Source: Collinsella sp. An268
Lineage (GTDB): Bacteria; Actinomycetota; Coriobacteriia; Coriobacteriales; Coriobacteriaceae
NCBI RefSeq assembly: GCF_002159765.1
Contig: NZ_NFJH01000002.1
Location: 186,001 to 250,000, forward strand
Length of the DNA: 64,000 nt
Reading direction: 5' to 3'
Of the stretch, positions 43,611 to 51,449 are shown piece after piece. The notes beneath the pieces were generated by a model. That model saw nothing but the letters and a program-made list of their open reading frames with translations. It made no database searches and was not told the DNA's origin. Both the position numbers and the translations under genes were made by a program. How positions within the stretch are numbered: position 1 is the first letter of the stretch; each line of letters opens with the position of its first letter.

Positions 43611-44393
43611 CTAGGCGAGGATGCCGAGGGCGCGCTCGAGCGCGATGAGCGAGCGGTAGGGGATAAGGCGGCTCGCGGCGTAGTAGAGCCGCATCTCGGG
43701 TGCGGATATGGCGAGGTCGCGCCCTTGGGCGGCCGCCTTGAGCGCATGGCGCGCGACGCGCTCGACCTTCTCGAAGCCGAGGGCGCGCGTGATCCGCGAC
43801 GCCGCCTCGACATCGCCCGGGGCGTCGAAAAAGCCCGTGCGCATGGGTTTGGGGCAGACGGCCGTGACCGTGATGCCCGTCCCCTCGAGCTCCACTGCCA
43901 GCGCGCGCGAGAAATCGAGCACGAAGCGCTTGGCCGCCGCGTAGACCGCGAGCTCGGGCTGCGGGGCGAAGGCGGCCACGCTCGAGATGTTGAGGATGCG
44001 CGAGCCGGGCGCCAGATAGGGGAGCGCGCGGTACGTGAGCTCGATAGGCGCGCGCATGAGGACGGCGACCATGTCGGATGCCGAGGTCTTGCTCTGCCCC
44101 GCAAAGGGGCCGAAGGCACCGCTGCCCGCGCCGTTGATGAGGAGGGCGACCTCGGCGTCGGGGCTCTCGGCCAGCGCCGCCTCGATCAGGTCGAACGACT
44201 CGAGGTCGCCGAGGTCGAGGCAGAAGGCGCGCACCGGCGTCTGGGTGATGCGCACGAGCGCCTCGAGCTTCTCCGCATGGCGGGCGATGGCCCAGATCTC
44301 GTCGACGGGGCCTGCCGCGCCGGTATCGATCTGCCGGACAAATTCCCTTCCCAAGCCGGACGATGCGCCGGTGACGATGGCGATGCGGGACAT
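43611..44393 (-). CDS. short-chain dehydrogenase/reductase
   Basis: 260-aa classical SDR. Cofactor loop TGASSGLGREF, INGAGSG, catalytic Ser in NISSVAAF, YAAAK (Tyr and Lys), then PKPMRTGFF. ATG 44393 has GGAAGGAGAGG upstream. Monocistronic. Substrate not predictable. Confidence 0.88.
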   Translation of the reverse strand: MSRIAIVTGASSGLGREFVRQIDTGAAGPVDEIWAIARHAEKLEALVRITQTPVRAFCLDLGDLESFDLIEAALAESPDAEVALLINGAGSGAFGPFAGQSKTSASDMVAVLMRAPIELTYRALPYLAPGSRILNISSVAAFAPQPELAVYAAAKRFVLDFSRALAVELEGTGITVTAVCPKPMRTGFFDAPGDVEAASRITRALGFEKVERVARHALKAAAQGRDLAISAPEMRLYYAASRLIPYRSLIALERALGILA

Positions 44394-44745
44394 GAGCCTC
44401 TCCTTCCTCCATGCGGGGACCGCTGGCGGTGCGCTTTGGCTAAAGTGTTCCCGCATCCGCCGCATTCATGCGCGTCGGACCCGCGCGATCCGCCGGGCCC
44501 GCGCCGCGTGCCTTCGCCGTCTGTTTAGCCCGGCGCCGTTTACCGCGCTATTGCGGCCCCTGAGCTTGCATTTGCCACGGCGCTCTCGCATAATGGGAGC
44601 ATCGCGACGGAACACGCAGATGAAATGAACCACATCCGTTGCGCGGGCCCTGCGCCCGCCCTTCATCACCCGTTTCTTGCGCGATGCCTCATAGGGTTCG
44701 TCTCGCATGCGCCAAGGCGGCGGGACGGGGATTGAAGGAGTTGCC
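44394..44745 (+). promoter_or_regulatory. intergenic region with promoter for the unknown membrane protein operon
   Basis: About 350 bp without a gene. A good promoter is visible: -35 TTGCAT (44566-44571), 17-bp spacer, -10 CATAAT (44589-44594). The transcript would have a leader of about 145 nt before ATG 44746. No known riboswitch is recognised in it. Confidence 0.65.
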
Positions 44746-45969
44746 ATGGCTTCTCAATATGGACGCCCGCGAGCGATCGCCGCCGGTCTTGCCTGCGGTG
44801 CGAGCGTGGCGGTTCCCGCCCTCGCGTATGCGGCGACGCTGCCGTTCGAGGAGGTGCACGCCCTCGTCGCGTCGTGCGCGCTGCCGGTCGCGGCGGGCGC
44901 GCTCGCGGGGACGGGCGTCACGGCGCTCGCGACCCATATCGCGCTCGGACGCGCCGCGCGCATCGAGGCCGAGGGCCGCGCCGCATCTCAGGCCTCCTTC
45001 GAGGAGGCGCCCTCGTTCCTGCGGGATGAGGGTGCAGACGCCGCCTCCGAGCGGTTCTTCGGCGGCCGGCGAGCCCCCAAGGGCGTTCCCGTCATCGCGC
45101 GCGCCCAGGGCGCGCCGAGCGAGGCCGAGGCGTGGGCGGAGATCGACTCGCTGCTCGACGACTCCTCGCCCATCAGCTGCGACCCGCGCTACTCGAAGGA
45201 CATCTACCAGATCGCGCTCGAGGAGCTCCGCCAGGGTGCGACGCATGCGGGCGCGACGCATGCGGGCGCGGCGGCCGGTGCTGCCGCTACTGCCACGGCA
45301 GCCGCCTCGACGGCTCCCGCAACCGCCTCGTCCGAGACGACGGCGACCGTCGGCGTCTCTCCCGATACCGCCGCCACCACCGCGTCGCTCGCGGCGTCTG
45401 AGGAGGAGGGCGCGCAGGTGGTCGACACCGGGTTCGATGGCGATACCGATGCCGCCCGCCTGGCGGCGCTCGCCTCGCTCGATACGTACGAGGGTGAGTC
45501 GCTCGTGGCGGCCTCTGCCGGCGTGAGCGCCTCGCGCGAGCCGCTCTCGGTCATCGCCGCGCCCCAGCAGGCGGCACCCGCCGTCTCCGCGGCGACGTCG
45601 GCGCCGGTTGCCGGGGATGTGCCCTCCGAGCCCGTCGCCATGCGCGACTACTCCGGCCATGAGGATATGTGGGCGGCCGCCCTCGCGATTCTCGACGAGC
45701 TCGAGGCGGAGCCCGAGCCCGCGTACCGCGGCAAGCACATGCGCCCGGCCTCCCTCACCCAGCCCACGGCCGTCCCCCCGAGCCCCGAGCGCGCCGCCGC
45801 CGTCGACGAGGGCGCCCGCGCCACCGAGCGCCACAGCCATGTCAACGCGCTCATCGAGGAGGAGTTCGAGCACGTGCCCTCTAAGAGCGTGCGCCGCACG
45901 AGCCGCGAGTATCTGAGCGTCATCCAGGGCGGCACGGCTTCGCTGCCCCGTATGCGGGCGGAGGCCTAA
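44746..45969 (+). CDS. unknown membrane protein with long Ala-rich cytoplasmic or extracytoplasmic region
   Basis: 407 aa, no family recognised. Two N-terminal hydrophobic segments (about 10-35 and 40-70), then an acidic region with short helices (EAEAWAEIDSLLDD; SKDIYQIALEELR; HEDMWAAALAILDELE) separated by Ala/Thr-rich linkers, including a tandem GATHAGATHAGA from a 15-bp direct repeat near 45238-45270. C-terminus contains HVNALIEEEFEHVPSKSVRRTSREYL, a conserved-looking tail. GAAGGAG precedes the ATG. VanZ-like gene follows after 6 bp, so the two form an operon. Confidence 0.75.
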   Translation: MASQYGRPRAIAAGLACGASVAVPALAYAATLPFEEVHALVASCALPVAAGALAGTGVTALATHIALGRAARIEAEGRAASQASFEEAPSFLRDEGADAASERFFGGRRAPKGVPVIARAQGAPSEAEAWAEIDSLLDDSSPISCDPRYSKDIYQIALEELRQGATHAGATHAGAAAGAAATATAAASTAPATASSETTATVGVSPDTAATTASLAASEEEGAQVVDTGFDGDTDAARLAALASLDTYEGESLVAASAGVSASREPLSVIAAPQQAAPAVSAATSAPVAGDVPSEPVAMRDYSGHEDMWAAALAILDELEAEPEPAYRGKHMRPASLTQPTAVPPSPERAAAVDEGARATERHSHVNALIEEEFEHVPSKSVRRTSREYLSVIQGGTASLPRMRAEA

Positions 45970-45975
45970 GCGACC

Positions 45976-46455
45976 GTGCGCTCGCTATCGAAGCGGTGGC
46001 TCGCCCTCACCGTCATCATCATCTGCCTCATATGGGGTAACTCGCTCGTGCCCGCATCGGGGAGCAACGGGCTCAGCCTGTCGGTGCTCGATGCGGTGCG
46101 CGATGCCCTGGCCTCGCTGGGCCTTCCGGTGGGATGGGTTACCAACTTCGTTGTTCGCAAGACGGCGCACTTCTGCGAGTACCTCGCCCTCGGCTTCTGC
46201 GCCAGCCACGCGCTCGATGCGGAGCGGCGCCCCACGCGCGGGAGGCTTGCCAGCTGCGCCCTGCTGCTCGTGCTCGTGCCCTCCATCGACGAGACGATCC
46301 AGCTCTTCGTGCCGGGCCGTTCCGGTCAGGTGACCGATGTCTTGCTCGACTGCTGCGGCGCTGCGACGGGCGTCGCTCTGTCGTACCTGGTGAGCCATCT
46401 GGTGCGCACGTGGCGCGCCCATCATGCCGATGCAGGGGATGGAGACGCCCGCTAG
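45976..46455 (+). CDS. VanZ-family membrane protein
   Basis: 159 aa with four membrane helices. Family marks: RKTAHFCEYLALG and DETIQLFVPGRSGQVTDVLLD. VanZ proteins are linked in some bacteria to glycopeptide tolerance or phosphatidylglycerol-type traits, but the family role is not settled. GTG start at 45976, with GGAGG in the end of the previous gene. Same operon as the unknown membrane protein. Confidence 0.87.
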   Translation: MRSLSKRWLALTVIIICLIWGNSLVPASGSNGLSLSVLDAVRDALASLGLPVGWVTNFVVRKTAHFCEYLALGFCASHALDAERRPTRGRLASCALLLVLVPSIDETIQLFVPGRSGQVTDVLLDCCGAATGVALSYLVSHLVRTWRAHHADAGDGDAR

Positions 46456-46506
46456 CTGGGCAAATGCTGTCAAACACCCCTTTTCAAAATTTTTCGAAAT
46501 TGGGGG

Positions 46507-46535
46507 TTGCGCCGGCGGGGATTCCTTGCCATAAT
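46507..46535 (+). promoter_or_regulatory. promoter of the tRNA-His/tRNA-Lys pair
   Basis: TTGCGC (46507-46512), 17-bp spacer, CATAAT (46530-46535), 28 bp before the first tRNA. Confidence 0.7.
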
Positions 46536-46562
46536 AGCTAAGCGCACTGCGCACGGAGACAT

Positions 46563-46640
46563 GGTGGGTGTAGCCCAGTTGGCTAGAGCGACGGGTTGTG
46601 GTCCCGTAGGTCCAGGGTTCGAGTCCCTGTACCCACCCCA
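46563..46640 (+). tRNA. tRNA-His (anticodon GTG)
   Basis: Acceptor GTGGGTG pairs with TACCCAC; an extra G at position -1 faces C73, the histidine identity pair. Anticodon stem ACGGG/CCCGT with loop TTGTGGT gives GTG. CCA is encoded. Confidence 0.96.
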
Positions 46641-46657
46641 TCAGTTTCCAGACATAC

Positions 46658-46733
46658 GGACCGGTAGCTCAGCTGGTAGAGCAGGGGACTCTTAATCCCA
46701 AGGTCCAGGGTTCGAACCCCTGCCGGTCCACCA
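46658..46733 (+). tRNA. tRNA-Lys (anticodon CTT)
   Basis: 76 nt with encoded CCA. Acceptor GGACCGG/CCGGTCC; anticodon loop CTCTTAA gives CTT, reading AAG. Base pair 27-43 is a G/A mismatch. 17 bp after tRNA-His. Confidence 0.96.
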
Positions 46734-46744
46734 CTTAATTTCAG

Positions 46745-46763
46745 AGCCCCGTATGGGGCTTTA
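46745..46763 (+). terminator. terminator after the tRNA pair
   Basis: AGCCCC (46745-46750), loop GTAT, GGGGCT (46755-46760), then TT with ATT following. Small but well placed. Confidence 0.7.
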
Positions 46764-46830
46764 TTCATATCCATCCGAAGTTGCAGGCGAAGGTTCCCGC
46801 TGGGAGCGGGCCGGCGTCGCCCGGGGCGCC

Positions 46831-48591
46831 CTAAGGCGTATGCAGTCGGACGATGCAGGCGCGGGCGTACCGCGGGCCGGGTGCGGGCGCGTCGGCGCGA
46901 TAATGGGCGCCGCGGCTCTCGGGACGCTCGTACATCGCGGTGAGCATCGCGCGGGCGAGAAGCAGCTGCGCCCGCAGGCGCGCCCCACGGCAGATGTCAT
47001 CTGCTGCTCCGCCGGCGAGGCAGTTGTCCACGGCGTCTGCGGGCGCCCCGGATTGCGCGCGCCCGCTCGCGCGCTCGGCGAGGCGCGCCATGGTGGCGAG
47101 CCCCTCTGAGAGCCCTTCTGCGGTGCGGGGAAGCATGGCGTGGGTCTGCATGGCCTCGCGAAGCTCGGTCGTCATAGCGGCGCTCTCAGAGGCGCTCAGA
47201 CGTACGCGCGCGAGCCGATGTACGGTCTCGCTCGCCATATCCGCACTGTCGCGGCCAACGCCTGTCAGGGCCTGCGCCTCGGCTGCGGCGGCGCGGCCCG
47301 CGCGGCGTCCGAACACGAGCCCGTTCGCGCTCGAGAGCCCGCCGATGCGGTCCGCCCCGTGCATGCCGCCCGTGGCCTCGCCGGCGGCGAAAAGCCCGGG
47401 CGTGCCGGTGCGCCCGTCGGTGTCGATGCGGATGCCGCCGTTGGAGGCGTGCGCGTACAGGGCGATGCGGAGCTCCTCGGTGGGCGGGATGCCCTGCTCG
47501 TCGGCGAGCCAGGCGCAAAACGTCCGCACGAACTCGGGGACGCCCTCCCGGGGGAACCGGTAGCGCACGCGCATGCCCCGAGCGCCCTCGCACGCGATGG
47601 CGAGATCGACCGCGCGCGATGCCAGCCGCGCGGTAAAGGGGCCGTAGGCGCTGCGCTCGGCGAGGGTCTCGGCGGGCAGGGCGGGGTCGGTCCTTGCGAA
47701 ACGGAACGACTTCTCATTGAAGACGAGGCCGCGCTTGGGGGCGATGAGGCCGGGCATCATCTGCATGAATTCGATGTTGGTGAGGGCGCAGCCGTGGAGA
47801 AGCGCGATGCCTCCCGCAGAGCCCGTCACATCGGCGGCGGTGAGGCGCCGGGCGAAGAGCCCGCTCGTGCCGCCCGTGGCGATGACGGTGGCGCGGGAGG
47901 GGAGGGCGACGAGGCGATGGGCCTCCCGGTCGTGGAAGATGCCTCCTCTTACGCGCGGTGCAGCCCGGCGGGCGCCAGCGCCGGGCCCGTCGGACTGCAG
48001 GCCCGTGCCGCGGGGTCGCACCGCGCAGGCGGGCTCGACGCGCAGGCGCGGCAACGCGTCTGCAGCCTCCGAAGCTCCCCCGGCGTCCTCGGTGAGGAGG
48101 TCGATGAGCTCCCAGCCGTCGTGCACGTCGATCCCGCGGCGCGCGATCTCGCGCCGGCAGACGTCGGTCATGCTCTCGCGCGTGATGCCGCGCCACAGGC
48201 GCGTCGTATGGTCGAAGCACGGGATGAAGGCAGCCTCGGCGGCGCTCTGGGCGCTGCTGGGCCGCTTGAGGGTGACGCCGAGCTCCTCGAGCCATGCTAT
48301 GGCCGGCCGTATGCCCGCGACGAGGGTGGCGACGAGCGCCGGGTCCGCCACGCCCTGACCGACCGCTTCGATGGTCCCGGCGAGGTCCGCCTCATCGTCC
48401 GCATCTCGGGGGCCCACGAGGCCGAGGCCCCAGGTGCCCGGGTAGAAGCTGGACCCGCTGAAGAGGGGGCCTTGGCAGGCGAGGCAGACGCGGGCGCCCG
48501 CCCGGGCGGCCTCGAGCGCGGCGGTGACCCCGGCGATGCCGGAGCCGATGACGAGGACGTCGTAGGTCTCGAGGGTCGCGACGGGTGCCAT
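46831..48591 (-). CDS. FAD-dependent L-aspartate oxidase/fumarate reductase-like flavoprotein
   Basis: 586 aa. N-terminal FAD-binding GSGIAGVTAALEAARAG, active-site region around FYPGTWG and HASNGGIRID, and the NadB-like FAAGEATGGMHGADRIGGLSSAN block. A Gly/Arg-rich insertion (about residues 240-275) interrupts the capping part. nadA and nadC are not adjacent, so NAD synthesis is not assured; other anaerobic members oxidise or reduce different acids. ATG 48591 has AAAGGACC upstream. Monocistronic. Confidence 0.82.
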   Translation of the reverse strand: MAPVATLETYDVLVIGSGIAGVTAALEAARAGARVCLACQGPLFSGSSFYPGTWGLGLVGPRDADDEADLAGTIEAVGQGVADPALVATLVAGIRPAIAWLEELGVTLKRPSSAQSAAEAAFIPCFDHTTRLWRGITRESMTDVCRREIARRGIDVHDGWELIDLLTEDAGGASEAADALPRLRVEPACAVRPRGTGLQSDGPGAGARRAAPRVRGGIFHDREAHRLVALPSRATVIATGGTSGLFARRLTAADVTGSAGGIALLHGCALTNIEFMQMMPGLIAPKRGLVFNEKSFRFARTDPALPAETLAERSAYGPFTARLASRAVDLAIACEGARGMRVRYRFPREGVPEFVRTFCAWLADEQGIPPTEELRIALYAHASNGGIRIDTDGRTGTPGLFAAGEATGGMHGADRIGGLSSANGLVFGRRAGRAAAAEAQALTGVGRDSADMASETVHRLARVRLSASESAAMTTELREAMQTHAMLPRTAEGLSEGLATMARLAERASGRAQSGAPADAVDNCLAGGAADDICRGARLRAQLLLARAMLTAMYERPESRGAHYRADAPAPGPRYARACIVRLHTP

Positions 48592-48691
48592 GCGGGTCCT
48601 TTCAACGGGGACGGGGTGCGCGGGGCCGGGTTTGGGGCGCGGGTCGAAGTGACGGAGCGCGCAAGGGGCTCGGGCAAAAGGGTAGCGCAAC

Positions 48692-48726
48692 AAAAACGCC
48701 GCCGCGCGGTTTCCCGTGCGGCGGCG
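48692..48726 (-). terminator. terminator of the GGGtGRT operon
   Basis: On the minus strand CGCCGCCGC (48726-48718) pairs with GCGGCGGCG (48705-48697), followed by TTTTT (48696-48692). It ends the two-gene transcript. Confidence 0.85.
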
Positions 48727-48801
48727 CGGTGTTTCGAGATCGCCCGGGCGCCTCAAGGCAGGCTCAAGACGGCAGGGTGCCCGAACTCCAAAGACGCGTG
48801 C

Positions 48802-49806
48802 TTACGCGTTGAGCGCAGCGTTGATGGCAACGGCGCAAGCGACGGTCGCACCGACCATGGGGTTGTTGCCCATGCCGATGAGGCCCATCATGTCGACGTG
48901 CGCAGGCACCGAGGATGAGCCGGCGAACTGGGCGTCGGAGTGCATGCGGCCCATGGTGTCGGTCATGCCGTAGGAGGCGGGGCCGGCAGCCATGTTGTCC
49001 GGATGCAGGGTACGGCCGGTGCCGCCACCGGAGGCCACGGAGAAGTACTTCTTGCCCTCGGCCAGGCGCTCCTTCTTGTAGGTGCCCGCCACGGGGTGCT
49101 GGAAGCGCGTGGGGTTGGTGGAGTTACCGGTGATCGAGATGTCGACGTTCTCGTGCCACATGATGGCAACGCCCTCGCGGACGTCGTCGGCGCCGTAGCA
49201 GTTGACCTCGGCGCGCGGACCGTCGGAGTAGGGGATGGTCTCGACGACCTTGAGCTCGCCCGTGAAGTAGTCGAACTGGGTCTTCACGTAGGTGAAGCCG
49301 TTGATGCGGGCGATGATCTGGGCGGCGTCCTTGCCCAGACCGTTCAGGATGACGCGGAGCGGCTTCTTGCGCGCCTTGTTGGCGTTCATCGCGATGCCGA
49401 TGGCGCCCTCGGCGGCAGCGAAGGACTCGTGGCCGGCGAGGAAGGCGAAGCACTCGGTGTCGTCACCGAGGAGCATGGCGCCCAGGTTGCCGTGGCCGAG
49501 ACCGACCTTGCGGTCCTCGGCAACGGAGCCGGGCACGCAGAAGGCCTGGAGGCCCTCGCCGATGATAGCGGCGGCCTCAGAGGCGGTCTTGGCACCGCGC
49601 TTGATGGCGAGAGCGCAGCCGAGGGTGTAGGCCCACTTGGCGTTCTCAAAGGCGATGGACTGGACGTCGGCGACGATCTCGCGGGGGTTGACGCCCTTGT
49701 CGAGGCAGATCTGCTCGGCCTCCTCGAGGGAGGAGATGCCGTTCTCAGCGAGGCACGCGTTGATCTTGTCGATACGGCGCTCGTAACCTTCGAAGCTTAC
49801 AGCCAT
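48802..49806 (-). CDS. GGGtGRT protein
   Basis: 334-aa soluble protein of the family named for its GGGTGRT motif, here at residues 260-266. Also seen: HENVDISITGNSTNPTRFQHP region (about 218-237), and a C-terminal block GLIGMGNNPMVGATVACAVA (308-327). The family is known only as widespread in gut anaerobes; no activity is established to my knowledge. AAAGGGAGGG precedes ATG 49806. 18 bp after the NifU-like gene, so the two share a transcript. Cys at 18, 34, 64, 90, 119, 203, 324 could matter. Confidence 0.86.
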   Translation of the reverse strand: MAVSFEGYERRIDKINACLAENGISSLEEAEQICLDKGVNPREIVADVQSIAFENAKWAYTLGCALAIKRGAKTASEAAAIIGEGLQAFCVPGSVAEDRKVGLGHGNLGAMLLGDDTECFAFLAGHESFAAAEGAIGIAMNANKARKKPLRVILNGLGKDAAQIIARINGFTYVKTQFDYFTGELKVVETIPYSDGPRAEVNCYGADDVREGVAIMWHENVDISITGNSTNPTRFQHPVAGTYKKERLAEGKKYFSVASGGGTGRTLHPDNMAAGPASYGMTDTMGRMHSDAQFAGSSSVPAHVDMMGLIGMGNNPMVGATVACAVAINAALNA

Positions 49807-49824
49807 TATTCTTTCCCTCCCTTT

Positions 49825-50559
49825 CTACTCGTGAACCGGGAACACGGACTCGACGGTGTGGGTCTCCTCGTCGGTGCGCGGGTCGATGTACTTGGCAGCG
49901 GCCTCCCACTGACCATAGTGGCCCATGGCGCCGGCGATGGCGTCCTCGGGGGTGGCGCCCTTCTTGAGGGCGTCGGTGAACTTGCCGAGGTTCAGGAACT
50001 CGAACGCGATGATCTCGTTCTTGTCGTTGAGCGCCATGCGGGTGACGTAGCCCTGGGCGAGCTCGAGGTAACGGGCGCCCTTGAGCTTGGTGCCGAACAT
50101 GGTGCCGATCTGCGAGCGCAGGCCCTTGCCGAGGTCGTCGAGGGAGGAGCCGACGGGCAGGCCGCCCTCGGAGAACGCGGTCTGGCTGCGGCCGTAGACG
50201 ATCTGCAGGAAGATCTCACGCATGGCGACGTTGATGGCGTCGCAGACGAGGTCGGTGTTGAGCGCCTCGAGGATGGTCTTGCCGGGAAGGATCTCGGAGG
50301 CCATGGCCGCGGAGTGGGTCATACCCGAGCAGCCGAGGGTCTCGACGAGGCACTCCTCGATGATGCCGTCCTTAACGTTGAGCGTGAGCTTGCAGGCACC
50401 CTGCTGGGGGGCGCACCAGCCCACACCGTGCGTGAGGCCGGAGATGTCGGAAATCTCCTTGGCCTGAACCCACTTGCCCTCCTCGGGGATGGGCGCGGGG
50501 CCGTGGTATGCGCCCTTGGCGACAGGGCACATGTTCTCCACTTCTGCTGTGTACTGCAT
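49825..50559 (-). CDS. NifU/IscU-like Fe-S scaffold protein, GGGtGRT-associated type
   Basis: 244 aa. The first ~130 residues follow the IscU fold pattern (GACKLTLNVKDGIIEECLVETLGC then HSAAMASEIL), with Cys at 49, 56, 70, 77, 106 and 11. The canonical C-x-D and terminal Cys of IscU are not aligned in the usual way, so ligand geometry may differ. A C-terminal ~110-residue part is not in ordinary IscU/SufU. The genome also has a normal SufU (52831-53250), so this is a specialised paralogue. ATG 50559 has AGAGGAGAGG upstream; first gene of the pair. Minus-strand TACAAT (50637-50632) is a possible -10. Confidence 0.82.
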   Translation of the reverse strand: MQYTAEVENMCPVAKGAYHGPAPIPEEGKWVQAKEISDISGLTHGVGWCAPQQGACKLTLNVKDGIIEECLVETLGCSGMTHSAAMASEILPGKTILEALNTDLVCDAINVAMREIFLQIVYGRSQTAFSEGGLPVGSSLDDLGKGLRSQIGTMFGTKLKGARYLELAQGYVTRMALNDKNEIIAFEFLNLGKFTDALKKGATPEDAIAGAMGHYGQWEAAAKYIDPRTDEETHTVESVFPVHE

Positions 50560-50766
50560 GCCTCTCCTCTCTTTCGGTTTCTCAGCGACGAGCCATGGCG
50601 AAATGGCCAGCCGAACCTGACATGCACCCTTATTGTAGCGCGAATCGCCCGCCGTTCTGCTTGTAGACCGGTCATTTTTCAAAGGCCGCAACAGGGGGCG
50701 GCCGACCGCCTTGCGCTGGGATGCCCTCAGCTGCGAAACGCCGGGGCACCCAAAGTGCGGAATAGC

Positions 50767-50809
50767 GATACCACAATCATGGTATCATAACCATATCGAT
50801 TCTATGGTT
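50767..50809. promoter_or_regulatory. two inverted repeats, likely operator of the toxin-antitoxin module
   Basis: GATACCA-N6-TGGTATC (50767-50786) and AACCATA-N7-TATGGTT (50789-50809). They lie 23-65 bp before the antitoxin ATG and resemble autoregulation sites of Phd/YefM systems. Confidence 0.65.
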
Positions 50810-50831
50810 TGCCGATGCGCGGGAGGACGAT

Positions 50832-51101
50832 ATGCCGGTTTGCGTACCGATGAAGGAACTGAAAAACACGGCGGAGTTCACTAAAACCGTTCAGAGCGCT
50901 GTGGCTCCGGTTTTCGTTACCAAGAACGGGCAGGAGGAATTTGTCTCCATGTCTCTCGAGGTGTACGAGGCGCTCCGCTTGGAGGGAGTTCGGATGCGGC
51001 TCTATGAGGAAGTTGAGCGCGCTGAGGACGATATCGCTGCGGGCAGGGTGACCGATGCAGCCTCTTCCAACGCTGCGCTGAGGAGACGCTATGGCCTGTG
51101 A
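50832..51101 (+). CDS. Phd/YefM-family antitoxin
   Basis: 89 aa. N-terminal DNA-binding/dimer part (VCVPMKELKNTAEFTKTVQSA, VFVTKNGQEEFVSMSLEVYEAL) followed by a helical toxin-binding tail rich in Glu/Asp. GGGAGGACGAT precedes the ATG. It overlaps the toxin gene by 11 bp, the usual antitoxin-first order. Confidence 0.87.
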   Translation: MPVCVPMKELKNTAEFTKTVQSAVAPVFVTKNGQEEFVSMSLEVYEALRLEGVRMRLYEEVERAEDDIAAGRVTDAASSNAALRRRYGL

Positions 51102-51396
51102 GGTCCTGCTCTCCGATACGGCGCGCCATCAGCGTGACGCGATTATTCTGTTCCTTACGGAGGACGCGCGCGCGACGCAACGTGCCTCAGCGTTCATCGA
51201 CGAACTCGACGAAGTGATTGCGCGCCTCGCTGCCTATCCAGAATTCTACCCGCTGGCGCGCGATGAAAAGCTTGCTCGCAACGGATACCGAAAGGCGAAC
51301 GTAGCTGGCTACATCGTGCTGCACAGGCATGTGGATAACCGCGTATATATCACCAACATCTTCCATGAACGTCAGGATTACGCGCGGCTGGTATAG
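51091..51396 (+). CDS. RelE/ParE-family toxin
   Basis: 101 aa. Family pattern: SDTARHQRDAIILFL N-terminal helix, IARLAAYPEFYPLARDE, YRKANVAGYIVLHRHVDN and the C-terminal VYITNIFHERQDYARL (family end with basic and Tyr residues). In RelE-like toxins this end cleaves ribosome-bound mRNA; ParE-like ones hit gyrase, and I cannot decide which. GAGGAGACGCT precedes ATG 51091. Intact. Confidence 0.88.
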   Translation: MACEVLLSDTARHQRDAIILFLTEDARATQRASAFIDELDEVIARLAAYPEFYPLARDEKLARNGYRKANVAGYIVLHRHVDNRVYITNIFHERQDYARLV

Positions 51397-51449
51397 GCTA
51401 TCGCGGGCGGTGTGCGCCGCCCGGCTCATGAGGCGCCGCTCGATGAGGG

